The notes beneath the pieces are model-generated. The model did no database searches. It worked only from the letters and a program-made list of their open reading frames with translations, and had not been told where the DNA came from. From assembly GCF_022682495.2 (NCBI RefSeq), contig NW_026527313.1:620001-684000 (forward strand): DNA of 64,000 nt, written 5' to 3'. The stretch is from Desmodus rotundus. Its lineage: Eukaryota; Chordata; Mammalia; Chiroptera; Phyllostomidae. Numbering within the stretch: the stretch's first letter is position 1; each line of letters begins with the position of its first letter. A program made the translations under genes and the position numbers. Positions 46,597-58,248 of this stretch are shown here, piece after piece.

Positions 46597-47568
46597 CAGG
46601 CGTCCTGCGGGGGTCAGGGGACGGCGTGGGCACTCCCCGGGCGAGAGAGGGCGCCTGGGACCCGAGAGAGCCCCGGGGAGAGTCCGAGGCCTGGCCGCAG
46701 AGGCTGCCATTGCCTCCCCAGGCTCCTACCATGGGGCCTGACCGTGTTCGCCCGAGGCCCAGGTTCACCGCAGGTGAATGCCTTTTGCGGACGCCAAGGA
46801 CAGGAGGTCGCCGATTCCCTCACAGAGGTGGGGGTTCGAGCTCTGGGGGACTGAGGTCGCAGCGGTCACACTCCATTTTTGGGTGGTTCCGCAGAGACTG
46901 GAGGGTTGAAGCGGCTGGGTCCAAGTCTGCCGCCTTGTGGCAGGGTGGGGGCTTTGCAGGCGAAGCAAGGCTCTTAGCCTCCCAGGCGGGGCACAGGCCA
47001 GACTCCCCAAGGGAGAACCGGTCCTTGGTCGAGGGTCCCGCCCGCCCGCCCGGAACCGCTCCACCTGGCGCGGAACCGTGGCCGGCCCCTCTTCCAGGCA
47101 CCAGGTCCCTAGTTCTTTCCTGGCACTCTGCCTCTGCGGGGGTGGGAGAGCTGCTGGGAAGTGTGGTCCACGGGAAAACGCGCGGTCCTCTGGGTGGCAG
47201 GGAGGGCCTCCGTTAACTCTGACACCAGCCCAGGGACCCTGTGGACCTGGCCTGATATCTCAAGGGGGGGGCACGTTGCCCGGAGGGATGCTCTTGGGGT
47301 GGGGCCTGCCTGCGCCTGCGCGGCCCCGCCTCTTGGCCCGAAACCACCCAGCCGCGGCTCGGACAAAAGCCATCTCCTGGGGGCCTCCCCCCTGTTCTTC
47401 CATCCGTAAAGGGGGACCCCTTTACGGATGGAAGAACAGGGGGATCTTCGCAGTGGTGGGGACGGGACGGAGGGTTCTGCGGGTTTGCAGCCACGTAGGC
47501 CAGTTCCTCGCACCCCGGCCCCATGTGTCCCAGCTCCATGGACGAGGTGGGCCGCTTATGGCGGGATG
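46597..47568 (+). repeat. Unit 49, type A2 with a short unit-9-like tract
   Basis: Matches unit 18 until after the hairpin (47388-47443, perfect), then has 'gagggttctgc' and 'cagttcctcgc' (about 47473-47508), changes otherwise confined to the unit 9 lineage, while lacking the adjacent 'cttctcagtggcggg'. Looks like a small conversion tract. Confidence 0.92.
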
Positions 47569-48538
47569 CAGGCGTCCTGCGGGGGTCAGGGGACGGCGTG
47601 GGCACTCCCCGGGCGAGAGAGGGCGCCTGGGACCCGAGAGAGCACCCGGGAAAATGCCCAGCCCTGGCCCCCGGGGCTCCAGTGGCCTCCCCAGGCTCCT
47701 GCCGTGGGGCCTGGTCCCGCTCACCTGGGCCCAGGTTCTCCGCAGGTGAATGCCTTTTGCGGACACCAGGGACCACAGGCCGCGGATCCCTTCACGGGCA
47801 GGGGGGGTTCGAGCTCTGTGGGACCCAGGTCGCAGCGCACACAGTCCCTTCTCGCAAAGTTCAGCCCAGACTTTAGAGAGTAGAAGCGTCTCGGTCCAAG
47901 TTTTCCGCCTCGGGGCAGGGTGGGGCCGTTTGAGCCAAGAGAGACTCTTAGCCCCCCAGGCAGGTCTCAGGCCCGAGACCCCCAGGGAGACCCGGTCCCT
48001 GGGCGTGGGTCCCGCCCGCCCGGGCCCGCCCCACCTGGCCCGGAACCGTGGCCGGCCCCTCTTCCCGGCCCCAGGTCCCTAGCTCTTCCCTGGCACTCTG
48101 CCTCTGGCGGGGTGGGAGACGGGCTGGCAAGTGTGGTCCACGGGAAAACGCGCGGTCCTCTGGGTGGCAGGGAGGGCCTCCGTTAACTCTGACACCAGCC
48201 CAGGGACCCTGTGGACCTGACCTGATATCTCAAGCGGGGGGCACGTTGCCCGGAGGGATGCTCTTGTGGTGGGGCCTGCCTGCGCCTGCGCGGCCCCGCC
48301 TCTTGGCCCGAAACCACCCAGCCGCGGCTCCGACAAAAGCCATCTCCTGGGGGCCTCCCCCCTGTTCTTCCATCCGTAAAGGGGGACCCCTTTACGGATG
48401 GAAGAACAGGGGGATCTTCGCAGTGGTGGGGACGGGACGGAGGGGTCTGCGGGTTTGCAGCCACGTAGGCCAGTTGCTGGCACCCCGGCCCCATGTGTCC
48501 CAGCTCCATGGACGAGGTGGGCCGCTTATTGCGGGATG
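47569..48538 (+). repeat. Unit 50, type B2
   Basis: Twin of unit 19 without its private 'tcccacctcc'. YY1-like core lost (48528-48534). Hairpin 48358-48413, perfect. Confidence 0.93.
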
Positions 48539-49510
48539 CAGGCGTCCTGCGGGGGTCAGGGGACGGCGTGGGCACTCCCCGGGCGAGAGAGGGCGCCTGG
48601 GACCCGAGAGAGCCCCGGGGAGAGTCCGAGGCCTGGCCGCAGAGGCAGCCATTGCCTCCCCGGGCTCCTACCATGGGGCCTGACCGTGTTCGCCCGAGGC
48701 CCAGGTTCACCGCAGGTGAATGCCTTTTGCGGACGCCAAGGACAGGAGGTCGCCGATTCCCTCACAGAGGTGGGGGTTCGAGCTCTGGGGGACTGAGGTC
48801 GCAGCGGTCACACTCCATTTTTGGGTGGTTCCGCAGAGACTGGAGGGTTGAAGCGGCTGGGTCCAAGTCTGCCGCCTTGTGGCAGGGTGGGGGCTTTGCA
48901 GGCGAAGCAAGGCTCTTAGCCTCCCAGGCGGGGCACAGGCCAGACTCCCCAAGGGAGAACCGGTCCTTGGTCGAGGGTCCCGCCCGCCCGCCCGGAACCG
49001 CTCCACCTGGCGCGGAACCGTGGCCGGCCCCTCTTCCAGGCACCAGGTCCCTAGTTCTTTCCTGGCACTCTGCCTCTGCGGGGGTGGGAGAGCTGCTGGG
49101 AAGTGTGGTCCACGGGAAAACGCGCGGTCCTCTGGGTGGCAGGGAGGGCCTCCGTTAACTATGACACCAGCCCAGGGACCCTGTGGACCTGGCCTGATAT
49201 CTCAATGGGGGGGCACGTTGCCCGGAGGGATGCTCTTGGGGTGGGGCCTGCCTGCGCCTGCGCGGCCCCGCCTCTTGGCCCGAAACCACCCAGCCGCGGC
49301 TCGGACAAAAGCCATCTCCTGGGGGCCTCCCCCCTGTTCTTCCATCCGTAAAGGGGGACCCCTTTACGGATGGAAGAACAGGGGGATCTTCGCAGTGGTT
49401 GGGACGGGACGGAGGGGTCTGCGGTTTTGCAGCCACGTAGGCCAGTTGCTCGCACCCCGGCCCCATGTGTCCCAGCTCCATGGACGAGGTGGGCCGCTTA
49501 TGGCGGGATG
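48539..49510 (+). repeat. Unit 51, type A2
   Basis: Twin of unit 20 with 'taactatgac', 'ctcaatggggg' and 'gcggttttgc', but normal 'ggtcgccg'. Hairpin 49330-49385, perfect. Confidence 0.93.
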
Positions 49511-50480
49511 CAGGCGTCCTGCGGGGGTCAGGGGACGGCGTGGGCACTCCCCGGGCGAGAGAGGGCGCCTGGGACCCGAGAGAGCACCCGGGAAAATGCC
49601 CAGCCCTGGCCCCCGGGGCTCCAGTGGCCTCCCCAGGCTCCTGCCGTGGGGCCTGGTCCCGCTCACCTGGGCCCAGGTTCTCCGCAGGTGAATGCCTTTT
49701 GCGGACACCAGGGACCACAGGCCGCGGATCCCTTCACGGGCAGGGGGGGTTCGAGCTCTGTGGGACCCAGGTCGCAGCGCACACAGTCCCTTCTCGCAAA
49801 GTTCAGCCCAGACTTTAGAGAGTAGAAGCGTCTCGGTCCAAGTTTTCCGCCTCGGGGCAGGGTGGGGCCGTTTGAGCCAAGAGAGACTCTTAGCCCCCCA
49901 GGCAGGTCTCAGGCCCGAGACCCCCAGGGAGACCCGGTCCCTGGGCGTGGGTCCCGCCCGCCCGGGCCCGCCCCACCTGGCCCGGAACCGTGGCCGGCCC
50001 CTCTTCCCGGCCCCAGGTCCCTAGCTCTTCCCTGGCACTCTGCCTCTGGCGGGGTGGGAGACGGGCTGGGAAGTGTGGTCCACGGGAAAACGCGCGGTCC
50101 TCTGGGTGGCAGGGAGGGCCTCCGTTAACTCTGACACCAGCCCAGGGACCCTGTGGACCTGACCTGATATCTCAAGCGGGGGGCACGTTGCCCGGAGGGA
50201 TGCTCTTGTGGTGGGGCCTGCCTGCGCCTGCGCGGCCCCGCCTCTTGGCCCGAAACCACCCAGCCGCGGCTCCGACAAAAGCCATCTCCTGGGGGCCTCC
50301 CCCCTGTTCTTCCATCCGTAAAGGGGGACCCCTTTACGGATGGAAGAACAGGGGGATCTTCGCAGTGGTGGGGACGGGACGGAGGGGTCTGCGGGTTTGC
50401 AGCCACGTAGGCCAGTTGCTGGCACCCCGGCCCCATGTGTCCCAGCTCCATGGACGAGGTGGGCCGCTTATGGCGGGATG
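49511..50480 (+). repeat. Unit 52, type B2
   Basis: Twin of unit 21 ('gggctgggaagtg'). Hairpin 50300-50355, perfect. Confidence 0.93.
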
Positions 50481-51452
50481 CAGGCGTCCTGCGGGGGTCA
50501 GGGGACGGCGTGGGCACTCCACGGGCGAGAGAGGGCGCCTGGGACCCGAGAGAGCCCCGGGGAGAGTCCGAGGCCTGGCCGCAGAGGCTGCCATTGCCTC
50601 CCCGGGCTCCTACCATGGGGCCTGACCGTGTTCGCCCGAGGCCCAGGTTCACCGCAGGTGAATGCCTTTTGCGGACGCCAAGGACAGGAGGTCGCCGATT
50701 CCCTCACAGAGGTGGGGGTTCGAGCTCTGGGGGACTGAGGTCGCAGCGGTCACACTCCATTTTTGGGTGGTTCCGCAGAGACTGGAGGGTTGAAGCGGCT
50801 GGGTCCAAGTCTGCCGCCTTGTGGCAGGGTGGGGGCTTTGCAGGCGAAGCAAGGCTCTTAGCCTCCCAGGCGGGGCACAGGCCAGACTCCCCAAGGGAGA
50901 ACCGGTCCTTGGTCGAGGGTCCCGCCCGCCCGCCCGGAACCGCTCCACCTGGCGCGGAACCGTGGCCGGCCCCTCTTCCAGGCACCAGGTCCCTAGTTCT
51001 TTCCTGGCACTCTGCCTCTGCGGGGGTGGGAGAGCTGCTGGGAAGTGTGGTCCACGGGAAAACGCGCGGTCCTCTGGGTGGCAGGGAGGGCCTCCGTTAA
51101 CTCTGACACCAGCCCAGGGACCCTGTGGACCTGGCCTGATATCTCAAGGGGGGGGCACGTTGCCCGGAGGGATGCTCTTGGGGTGGGGCCTGCCTGCGCC
51201 TGCGCGGCCCCGCCTCTTGGCCCGAAACCACCCAGCCGCGGCTCGGACAAAAGCCATCTCCTGGGGGCCTCCCCCCTGTTCTTCCATCCGTAAAGGGGGA
51301 CCCCTTTACGGATGGAAGAACAGGGGGATCTTCGCAGTGGTTGGGACGGGACGGAGGGGTCTGCGGGTTTGCAGCCACGTAGGCCAGTTGCTCGCACCCC
51401 GGCCCCATGTGTCCCAGCTCCATGGACGAGGTGGGCCGCTTATGGCGGGATG
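50481..51452 (+). repeat. Unit 53, type A2
   Basis: Twin of unit 22 ('cactccacgggcg', 'gtggttggg'). Hairpin 51272-51327, perfect. Confidence 0.93.
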
Positions 51453-52422
51453 CAGGCGTCCTGCGGGGGTCAGGGGACGGCGTGGGCACTCCCCGGGCGA
51501 GAGAGGGCGCCTGGGACCCGAGAGAGCACCCGGGAAAATGCCCAGCCCTGGCCCCCGGGGCTCCAGTGGCCTCCCCAGGCTCCTGCCGTGGGGCCTGTTC
51601 CCGCTCACCTGGGCCCAGGTTCTCTGCAGGTGAATGCCTTTTGCGGACACCAGGGACCACAGGCCGCGGATCCCTTCACGGGCAGGGGGGGTTCGAGCTC
51701 TGTGGGACCCAGGTCGCAGCGCACACAGTCCCTTCTCGCAAAGTTCAGCCCAGACTTTAGAGAGTAGAAGCGTCTCGGTCCAAGTTTTCCGCCTCGGGGC
51801 AGGGTGGGGCCGTTTGAGCCAAGAGAGACTCTTAGCCCCCCAGGCAGGTCTCCGGCCCGAGACCCCCAGGGAGACCCGGTCCCTGGGCGTGGGTCCCGCC
51901 CGCCCGGGCCCGCCCCACCTGGCCCGGAACCGTGGCCGGCCCCTCTTCCCGGCCCCAGGTCCCTAGCTCTTCCCTGGCACTCTGCCTCTGGCGGGGTGGG
52001 AGACGGGCTGGCAAGTGTGGTCCACGGGAAAACGCGCGGTCCTCTGGGTGGCAGGGAGGGTCTCCGTTAACTCTGACACCAGCCCAGGGACCCTGTGCAC
52101 CTGGCCTGATATCTCAAGGGAGGGGCACGTTGCCCGGAGGGATGCTCTTGGGGTGGGGCCTGCTTGCGCCTGCGCGGCCCCGCCTCTTGGCCCGAAACCA
52201 CCCAGCCGCGGCTCGCACAAAAGCTATCTCCTGGGGGCCTCCCCCCTGTTCTTCCATCCGTAAAGGGGGACCCCTTTACGGATGGAAGAACAGGGGGATC
52301 TTCGCAGTGGTGGGGACGGGACGGAGGGGTCTGCGGGTTTGCAGCCACGTAGGCCAGTTGCTGGCACCCCGGCCCCATGTGTCCCAGCTCCATGGACGAG
52401 GTGGGCCGCTTATGGCGGGATG
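51453..52422 (+). repeat. Unit 54, type B2, 23/25 recombinant
   Basis: First half as unit 23 ('gttctctgcagg'), second half as unit 25 ('caagggaggggc', 'aaagctatctcc'), so one dimer is lost relative to copy 1. Private changes: 'gggcctgttccc', 'gtctccggccc', 'gagggtctccg', 'gctcgcacaa'. Hairpin 52242-52297, perfect. Confidence 0.92.
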
Positions 52423-53394
52423 CAGGCGTCCTGCGGGGGTCAGGGGACGGCGTGGGCACTCCCCGGGCGAGAGAGGGCGCCTGGGACCCGAGAGAGCCCC
52501 GGGGAGAGTCCGAGGCCTGGCCGCAGAGGCTGCCATTGCCTCCCCGGGCTCCTACCATGGGGCCTGACCGTGTTCGCCCGAGGCCCAGGTTCACCGCAGG
52601 TGAATGCCTTTTGTGGACGCCAAGGACAGGAGGTCGCCGATTCCCTCACAGAGGTGGGGGTTCGAGCTCTGGGGGACTGAGGTCGCAGCGGTCACACTCC
52701 ATTTTTGGGTGGTTCCGCAGAGACTGGAGGGTTGAAGCGGCTGGGTCCAAGTCTGCCGCCTTGTGGCAGGGTGGGGGCTTTGCAGGCGAAGCAAGGCTCT
52801 TAGCCTCCCAGGCGGGGCACAGGCCAGACTCCCCAAGGGAGAACCGGTCCTTGGTCGAGGGTCCCGCCCGCCCGCCCGGAACCGCTCCACCTGGCGCGGA
52901 ACCGTGGCCGGCCCCTCTTCCAGGCACCAGGTCCCTAGTTCTTTCCTGGCACTCTGCCTCTGCGGGGGTGGGAGAGCTGCTGGGAAGTGTGGTCCACGGG
53001 AAAACGCGCGGTCCTCTGGGTGGCAGGGAGGGCCTCCGTTAACTCTGACACCAGCCCAGGGACCCTGTGGACCTGGCCTGATATCTCAAGGGGGGGGCAC
53101 GTTGCCCGGAGGGATGCTCTTGGGGTGGGGCCTGCCTGCGCCTGCGCGGCCCCGCCTCTTGGCCCGAAACCACCCAGCCGCGGCTCGGACAAAAGCCATC
53201 TCCTGGGGGCCTCCCCCCTGTTCTTCCATCCGTAAAGGGGGACCCCTTTACGGATGGAAGAACAGGGGGATCTTCGCAGTGGTTGGGACGGGACGGAGGG
53301 GTCTGCGGGTTTGCAGCCACGTAGGCCAGTTGCTCGCACCCCGGCCCCATGTGTCCCAGCTCCATGGACGAGGTGGGCCGCTTATGGCGGGATG
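52423..53394 (+). repeat. Unit 55, type A2
   Basis: Twin of unit 26; private 'cttttgtggacgcc'. Has 'gtggttggg'. Hairpin 53214-53269, perfect. Confidence 0.93.
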
Positions 53395-54364
53395 CAGGCG
53401 TCCTGCGGGGGTCAGGGGACGGCGTGGGCACTCCCCGGGCGAGAGAGGGCGCCTGGGACCCGAGAGAGCACCCGGGAAAATGCCCAGCCCTGGCCCCCGG
53501 GGCTCCAGTGGCCTCCCCAGGCTCCTGCCGTGGGGCCTGGTCCCGCTCACCTGGGCCCAGGTTCTCCGCATGTGAATGCCTTTTGCGGACACCAGGGACC
53601 ACAGGCCGCGGATCCCTTCACGGGCAGGGGGGGTTCGAGCTCTGTGGGACCCAGGTCGCAGCGCACACAGTCCCTTCTCGCAAAGTTCAGCCCAGACTTT
53701 AGAGAGTAGAAGCGTCTCGGTCCAAGTTTTCCGCCTCGGGGCAGGGTGGGGCCGTTTGAGCCAAGAGAGACTCTTAGCCCCCCAGGCAGGTCTCAGGCCC
53801 GAGACCCCCAGGGAGACCCGGTCCCTGGGCGTGGGTCCCGCCCGCCCGGGCCCGCCCCACCTGGCCCGGAACCGTGGCCGGCCCCTCTTCCCGGCCCCAG
53901 GTCCCTAGCTCTTCCCTGGCACTCTGCCTCTGGCGGGGTGGGAGACGGGCTGGCAAGTGTGGTCCACGGGAAAACGCGCGGTCCTCTGGGTGGCAGGGAG
54001 GGCCTCCGTTAACTCTGACACCAGCCCAGGGACCCTGTGCACCTGGCCTGATATCTCAAGGGGGGGGCACGTTGCCCGGAGGGATGCTCTTGGGGTGGGG
54101 CCTGCCTGCGCCTGCGCGGCCCCGCCTCTTGGCCCGAAACCACCCAGCCGCGGCTCGGACAAAAGCCATCTCCTGGGGGCCTCCCCCCTGTTCTTCCATC
54201 CGTAAAGGGGGACCCCTTTACGGATGGAAGAACAGGGGGATCTTCGCAGTGGTGGGGACGGGACGGAGGGGTCTGCGGGTTTGCAGCCACGTAGGCCAGT
54301 TGCTCGCACCCGGGCCCCATGTGTCCCAGCTCCATGGACGAGGTGGGCCGCTTATGGCGGGATG
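53395..54364 (+). repeat. Unit 56, type B2
   Basis: Tag 'ttctccgcatgtgaatg', shared only with unit 60. Otherwise close to unit 27 ('gcacccgggcccc') but with a normal CTCF-like core. Hairpin 54184-54239, perfect. Confidence 0.93.
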
Positions 54365-55336
54365 CAGGCGTCCTTCGGGGGTCAGGGGACGGCGTGGGCA
54401 CTCCCCGGGCGAGAGAGGGCGCCTGGGACCCGAGAGAGCCCCGGGGAGAGTCCGAGGCCTGGCCGCAGAGGCAGCCATTGCCTCCCCGGGCTCCTACCAT
54501 GGGGCCTGACCGTGTTCGCCCGAGGCCCAGGTTCACCGCAGGTGAATGCCTTTTGCGGACGCCAAGGACAGGAGGTCGCCGATTCCCTCACAGAGGTGGG
54601 GGTTCGAGCTCTGGGGGACTGAGGTCGCAGCGGTCACACTCCATTTTTGGGTGGTTCCGCAGAGACTGGAGGGTTGAAGCGGCTGGGTCCAAGTCTGCCG
54701 CCTTGTGGCAGGGTGGGGGCTTTGTAGGCGAAGCAAGGCTCTTAGCCTCCCAGGCGGGGCACAGGCCAGACTCCCCAAGGGAGAACCGGTCCTTGGTCGA
54801 GGGTCCCGCCCGCCCGCCCGGAACCGCTCCACCTGGCGCGGAACCGTGGCCGGCCCCTCTTCCAGGCACCAGGTCCCTAGTTCTTTCCTGGCACTCTGCC
54901 TCTGCGGGGGTGGGAGAGCTGCTGGGAAGTGTGGTCCACGGGAAAACGCGCGGTCCTCTGGGTGGCAGGGAGGGCCTCCGTTAACTCTGACACCAGCCCA
55001 GGGACCCTGTGCACCTGGCCTGATATCTCAAGGGGGGGGCACGTTGCCCGGAGGGATGCTCTTGGGGTGGGGCCTGCCTGCGCCTGCGCGGCCCCGCCTC
55101 TTGGCCCGAAACCACCCAGCCGCGGCTCGGACAAAAGCCATCTCCTGGGGGCCTCCCCCCTGTTCTTCCATCCGTAAAGGGGGACCCCTTTACGGATGGA
55201 AGAACAGGGGGATCTTCGCAGTGGTGGGGACGGGACGGAGGGGTCTGCGGGTTTGCAGCCACGTAGGCCAGTTGCTCGCACCCCGGCCCCATGTGTCCCA
55301 GCTCCATGGACGAGGTGGGCCGCTTATGGCGGGATG
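54365..55336 (+). repeat. Unit 57, type A2, mosaic
   Basis: Opens as unit 28 ('gcgtccttcggg') then switches to 'gaggcagccattg' of the unit 20/24 lineage; private 'ctttgtaggcg'; carries B-like 'cctgtgcacctgg'. Hairpin 55156-55211, perfect. Confidence 0.92.
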
Positions 55337-56306
55337 CAGGCGTCCTGCGGGGGTCAGGGGACGGCGTGGGCACTCCCCGGGCGAGAGAGGGCGCCTGGGA
55401 CCCGAGAGAGCACCCGGGAAAATGCCCAGCCCTGGCCCCCGGGGCTCCAGTGGCCTCCCCAGGCTCCTGCCGTGGGGCCTGGTCCCGCTCACCTGGGCCC
55501 AGGTTCTCCGCAGGTGAATGCCTTTTGCGGACACCAGGGACCACAGGCCGCGGATCCCTTCACGGGCAGGGGGGGTTCGAGCTCTGTGTGACCCAGGTCA
55601 CAGCGCACACAGTCCCTTCTCGCAAAGTTCAGCCCAGACTTTAGAGAGTAGAAGCGTCTCGGTCCAAGTTTTCCGCCTCGGGGCAGGGTGGGGCCGTTTG
55701 AGCCAAGAGAGACTCTTAGCCCCCCAGGCAGGTCTCAGGCCCGAGACCCCCAGGGAGACCCGGTCCCTGGGCGTGGGTCCCGCCCGCCAGGGCCCGCCCC
55801 ACCTGGCCCGGAACCGTGGCCGGCCCCTCTTCCCGGCCCCAGGTCCCTAGCTCTTCCCTGGCACTCTGCCTCTGGCGGGGTGGGAGACGGGCTGGCAAGT
55901 GTGGTCCACGGGAAAACGCGCGGTCCTCTGGGTGGCAGGGAGGGCCTCCGTTAACTCTGACACCAGCCCAGGGACCCTGTGCACCTGGCCTGATATCTCA
56001 AGGGAGGGGCACGTTGCCCGGAGGGATGCTCTTGGGGTGGGGCCTGCTTGCGCCTGCGCGGCCCCGCCTCTTGGCCCGAAACCACCCAGCCGCGGCTCCG
56101 ACAAAAGCCATCTCCTGGGGGCCTCCCCCCTGTTCTTCCATCCGTAAAGGGGGACCCCTTTACGGATGGAAGAACAGGGGGATCTTCGCAGTGGTGGGGA
56201 CGGGACGGAGGGGTCTGCGGGTTTGCAGCCACGTAGGCCAGTTGCTGGCACCCCGGCCCCATGTGTCCCAGCTCCATGGACGAGGTGGGCCGCTTATGGC
56301 GGGATG
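55337..56306 (+). repeat. Unit 58, type B2 with a new short inverted repeat
   Basis: Two substitutions (55589 and 55600) turn the usual sequence into TGTGACC-CA-GGTCACA (55587-55602), a perfect 7-bp-arm inverted repeat shared with unit 64. Private 'cgcccgccaggg'. 3' tags 'caagggaggggc' and 'ggctccgac'. Hairpin 56126-56181, perfect. Confidence 0.93.
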
Positions 56307-57278
56307 CAGGCGTCCTGCGGGGGTCAGGGGACGGCGTGGGCACTCCCCGGGCGAGAGAGGGCGCCTGGGACCCGAGAGAGCCCCGGGGAGAGTCCGAGGC
56401 CTGGCCGCAGAGGCTGCCATTGCCTCCCCGGGCTCCTACCATGGGGCCTGACCGTGTTCGCCCGAGGCCCAGGTTCACCGCAGGTGAATGCCTTTTGCGG
56501 ACGCCAAGGACAGGAGGTCGCCGATTCCCTCACAGAGGTGGGGGTTCGAGCTCTGGGGGACTGAGGTCGCAGCGGTCACACTCCATTTTTGGGTGGTTCC
56601 GCAGAGACTGGAGGGTTGAAGCGGCTGGGTCCAAGTCTGCCGCCTTGTGGCAGGGTGGGGGCTTTGCAGGCGAAGCAAGGCTCTTAGCCTCCCAGGCGGG
56701 GCACAGGCCAGACTCCCCAAGGGAGAACCGGTCCTTGGTCGAGGGTCCCGCCCGCCCGCCCGGAACCGCTCCACCTGGCGCGGAACCGTGGCCGGCCCCT
56801 CTTCCAGGCACCAGGTCCCTAGTTCTTTCCTGGCACTCTGCCTCTGCGGGGGTGGGAGAGCTGCTGGGAAGTGTGGTCCACGGGAAAACGCGCGGTCCTC
56901 TGGGTGGCAGGGAGGGCCTCCGTTAACTCTGACACCAGCCCAGGGACCCTGTGGACCTGGCCTGATATCTCAAGGGGGGGGCACGTTGCCCGGAGGGATG
57001 CTCTTGGGGTGGGGCCTGCCTGCGCCTGCGCGGCCCCGCCTCTTGGCCCGAAACCACCCAGCCGCGGCTCGGACAAAAGCCATCTCCTGGGGGCCTCCCC
57101 CCTGTTCTTCCATCCGTAAAGGGGGACCCCTTTACGGATGGAAGAACAGGGGGATCTTCGCAGTGGTTGGGACGGGACGGAGGGGTCTGCGGGTTTGCAG
57201 CCACGTAGGCCAGTTGCTCGCACCCCGGCCCCATGTGTCCCAGCTCCATGGACGAGGTGGGCCGCTTATGGCGGGATG
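56307..57278 (+). repeat. Unit 59, type A2
   Basis: Close to unit 55 without its private change. 'gtggttggg' present. Hairpin 57098-57153, perfect. Confidence 0.93.
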
Positions 57279-58248
57279 CAGGCGTCCTGCGGGGGTCAGG
57301 GGACGGCGTGGGCACTCCCCGGGCGAGAGAGGGCGCCTGGGACCCGAGAGAGCACCCGGGAAAATGCCCAGCCCTGGCCCCCGGGGCTCCAGTGGCCTCC
57401 CCAGGCTCCTGCCGTGGGGCCTGGTCCCGCTCACCTGGGCCCAGGTTCTCCGCATGTGAATGCCTTTTGCGGACACCAGGGACCACAGGCCGCGGATCCC
57501 TTCACGGGCAGGGGGGGTTCGAGCTCTGTGGGACCCAGGTCGCAGCGCACACAGTCCCTTCTCGCAAAGTTCAGCCCAGACTTTAGAGAGTAGAAGCGTC
57601 TCGGTCCAAGTTTTCCGCCTCGGGGCAGGGTGGGGCCGTTTGAGCCAAGAGAGACTCTTAGCCCCCCAGGCAGGTCTCAGGCCCGAGACCCCCAGGGAGA
57701 CCCGGTCCCTGGGCGTGGGTCCCGCCCGCCCGGGCCCGCCCCACCTGGCCCGGAACCGTGGCCGGCCCCTCTTCCCGGCCCCAGGTCCCTAGCTCTTCCC
57801 TGGCACTCTGCCTCTGGCGGGGTGGGAGACGGGCTGGCAAGTGTGGTCCACGGGAAAACGCGCGGTCCTCTGGGTGGCAGGGAGGGCCTCCGTTAACTCT
57901 GACACCAGCCCAGGGACCCTGTGCACCTGGCCTGATATCTCAAGGGGGGGGCACGTTGCCCGGAGGGATGCTCTTGGGGTGGGGCCTGCCTGCGCCTGCG
58001 CGGCCCCGCCTCTTGGCCCGAAACCACCCAGCCGCGGCTCGGACAAAAGCCATCTCCTGGGGGCCTCCCCCCTGTTCTTCCATCCGTAAAGGGGGACCCC
58101 TTTACGGATGGAAGAACAGGGGGATCTTCGCAGTGGTGGGGACGGGACGGAGGGGTCTGCGGGTTTGCAGCCACGTAGGCCAGTTGCTCGCACCCGGGCC
58201 CCATGTGTCCCAGCTCCATGGACGAGGTGGGCCGCTTATGGCGGGATG
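57279..58248 (+). repeat. Unit 60, type B2
   Basis: Repeats unit 56 at 3,884 bp ('ttctccgcatgtgaatg', 'gcacccgggcccc'). Hairpin 58068-58123, perfect. Confidence 0.93.
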
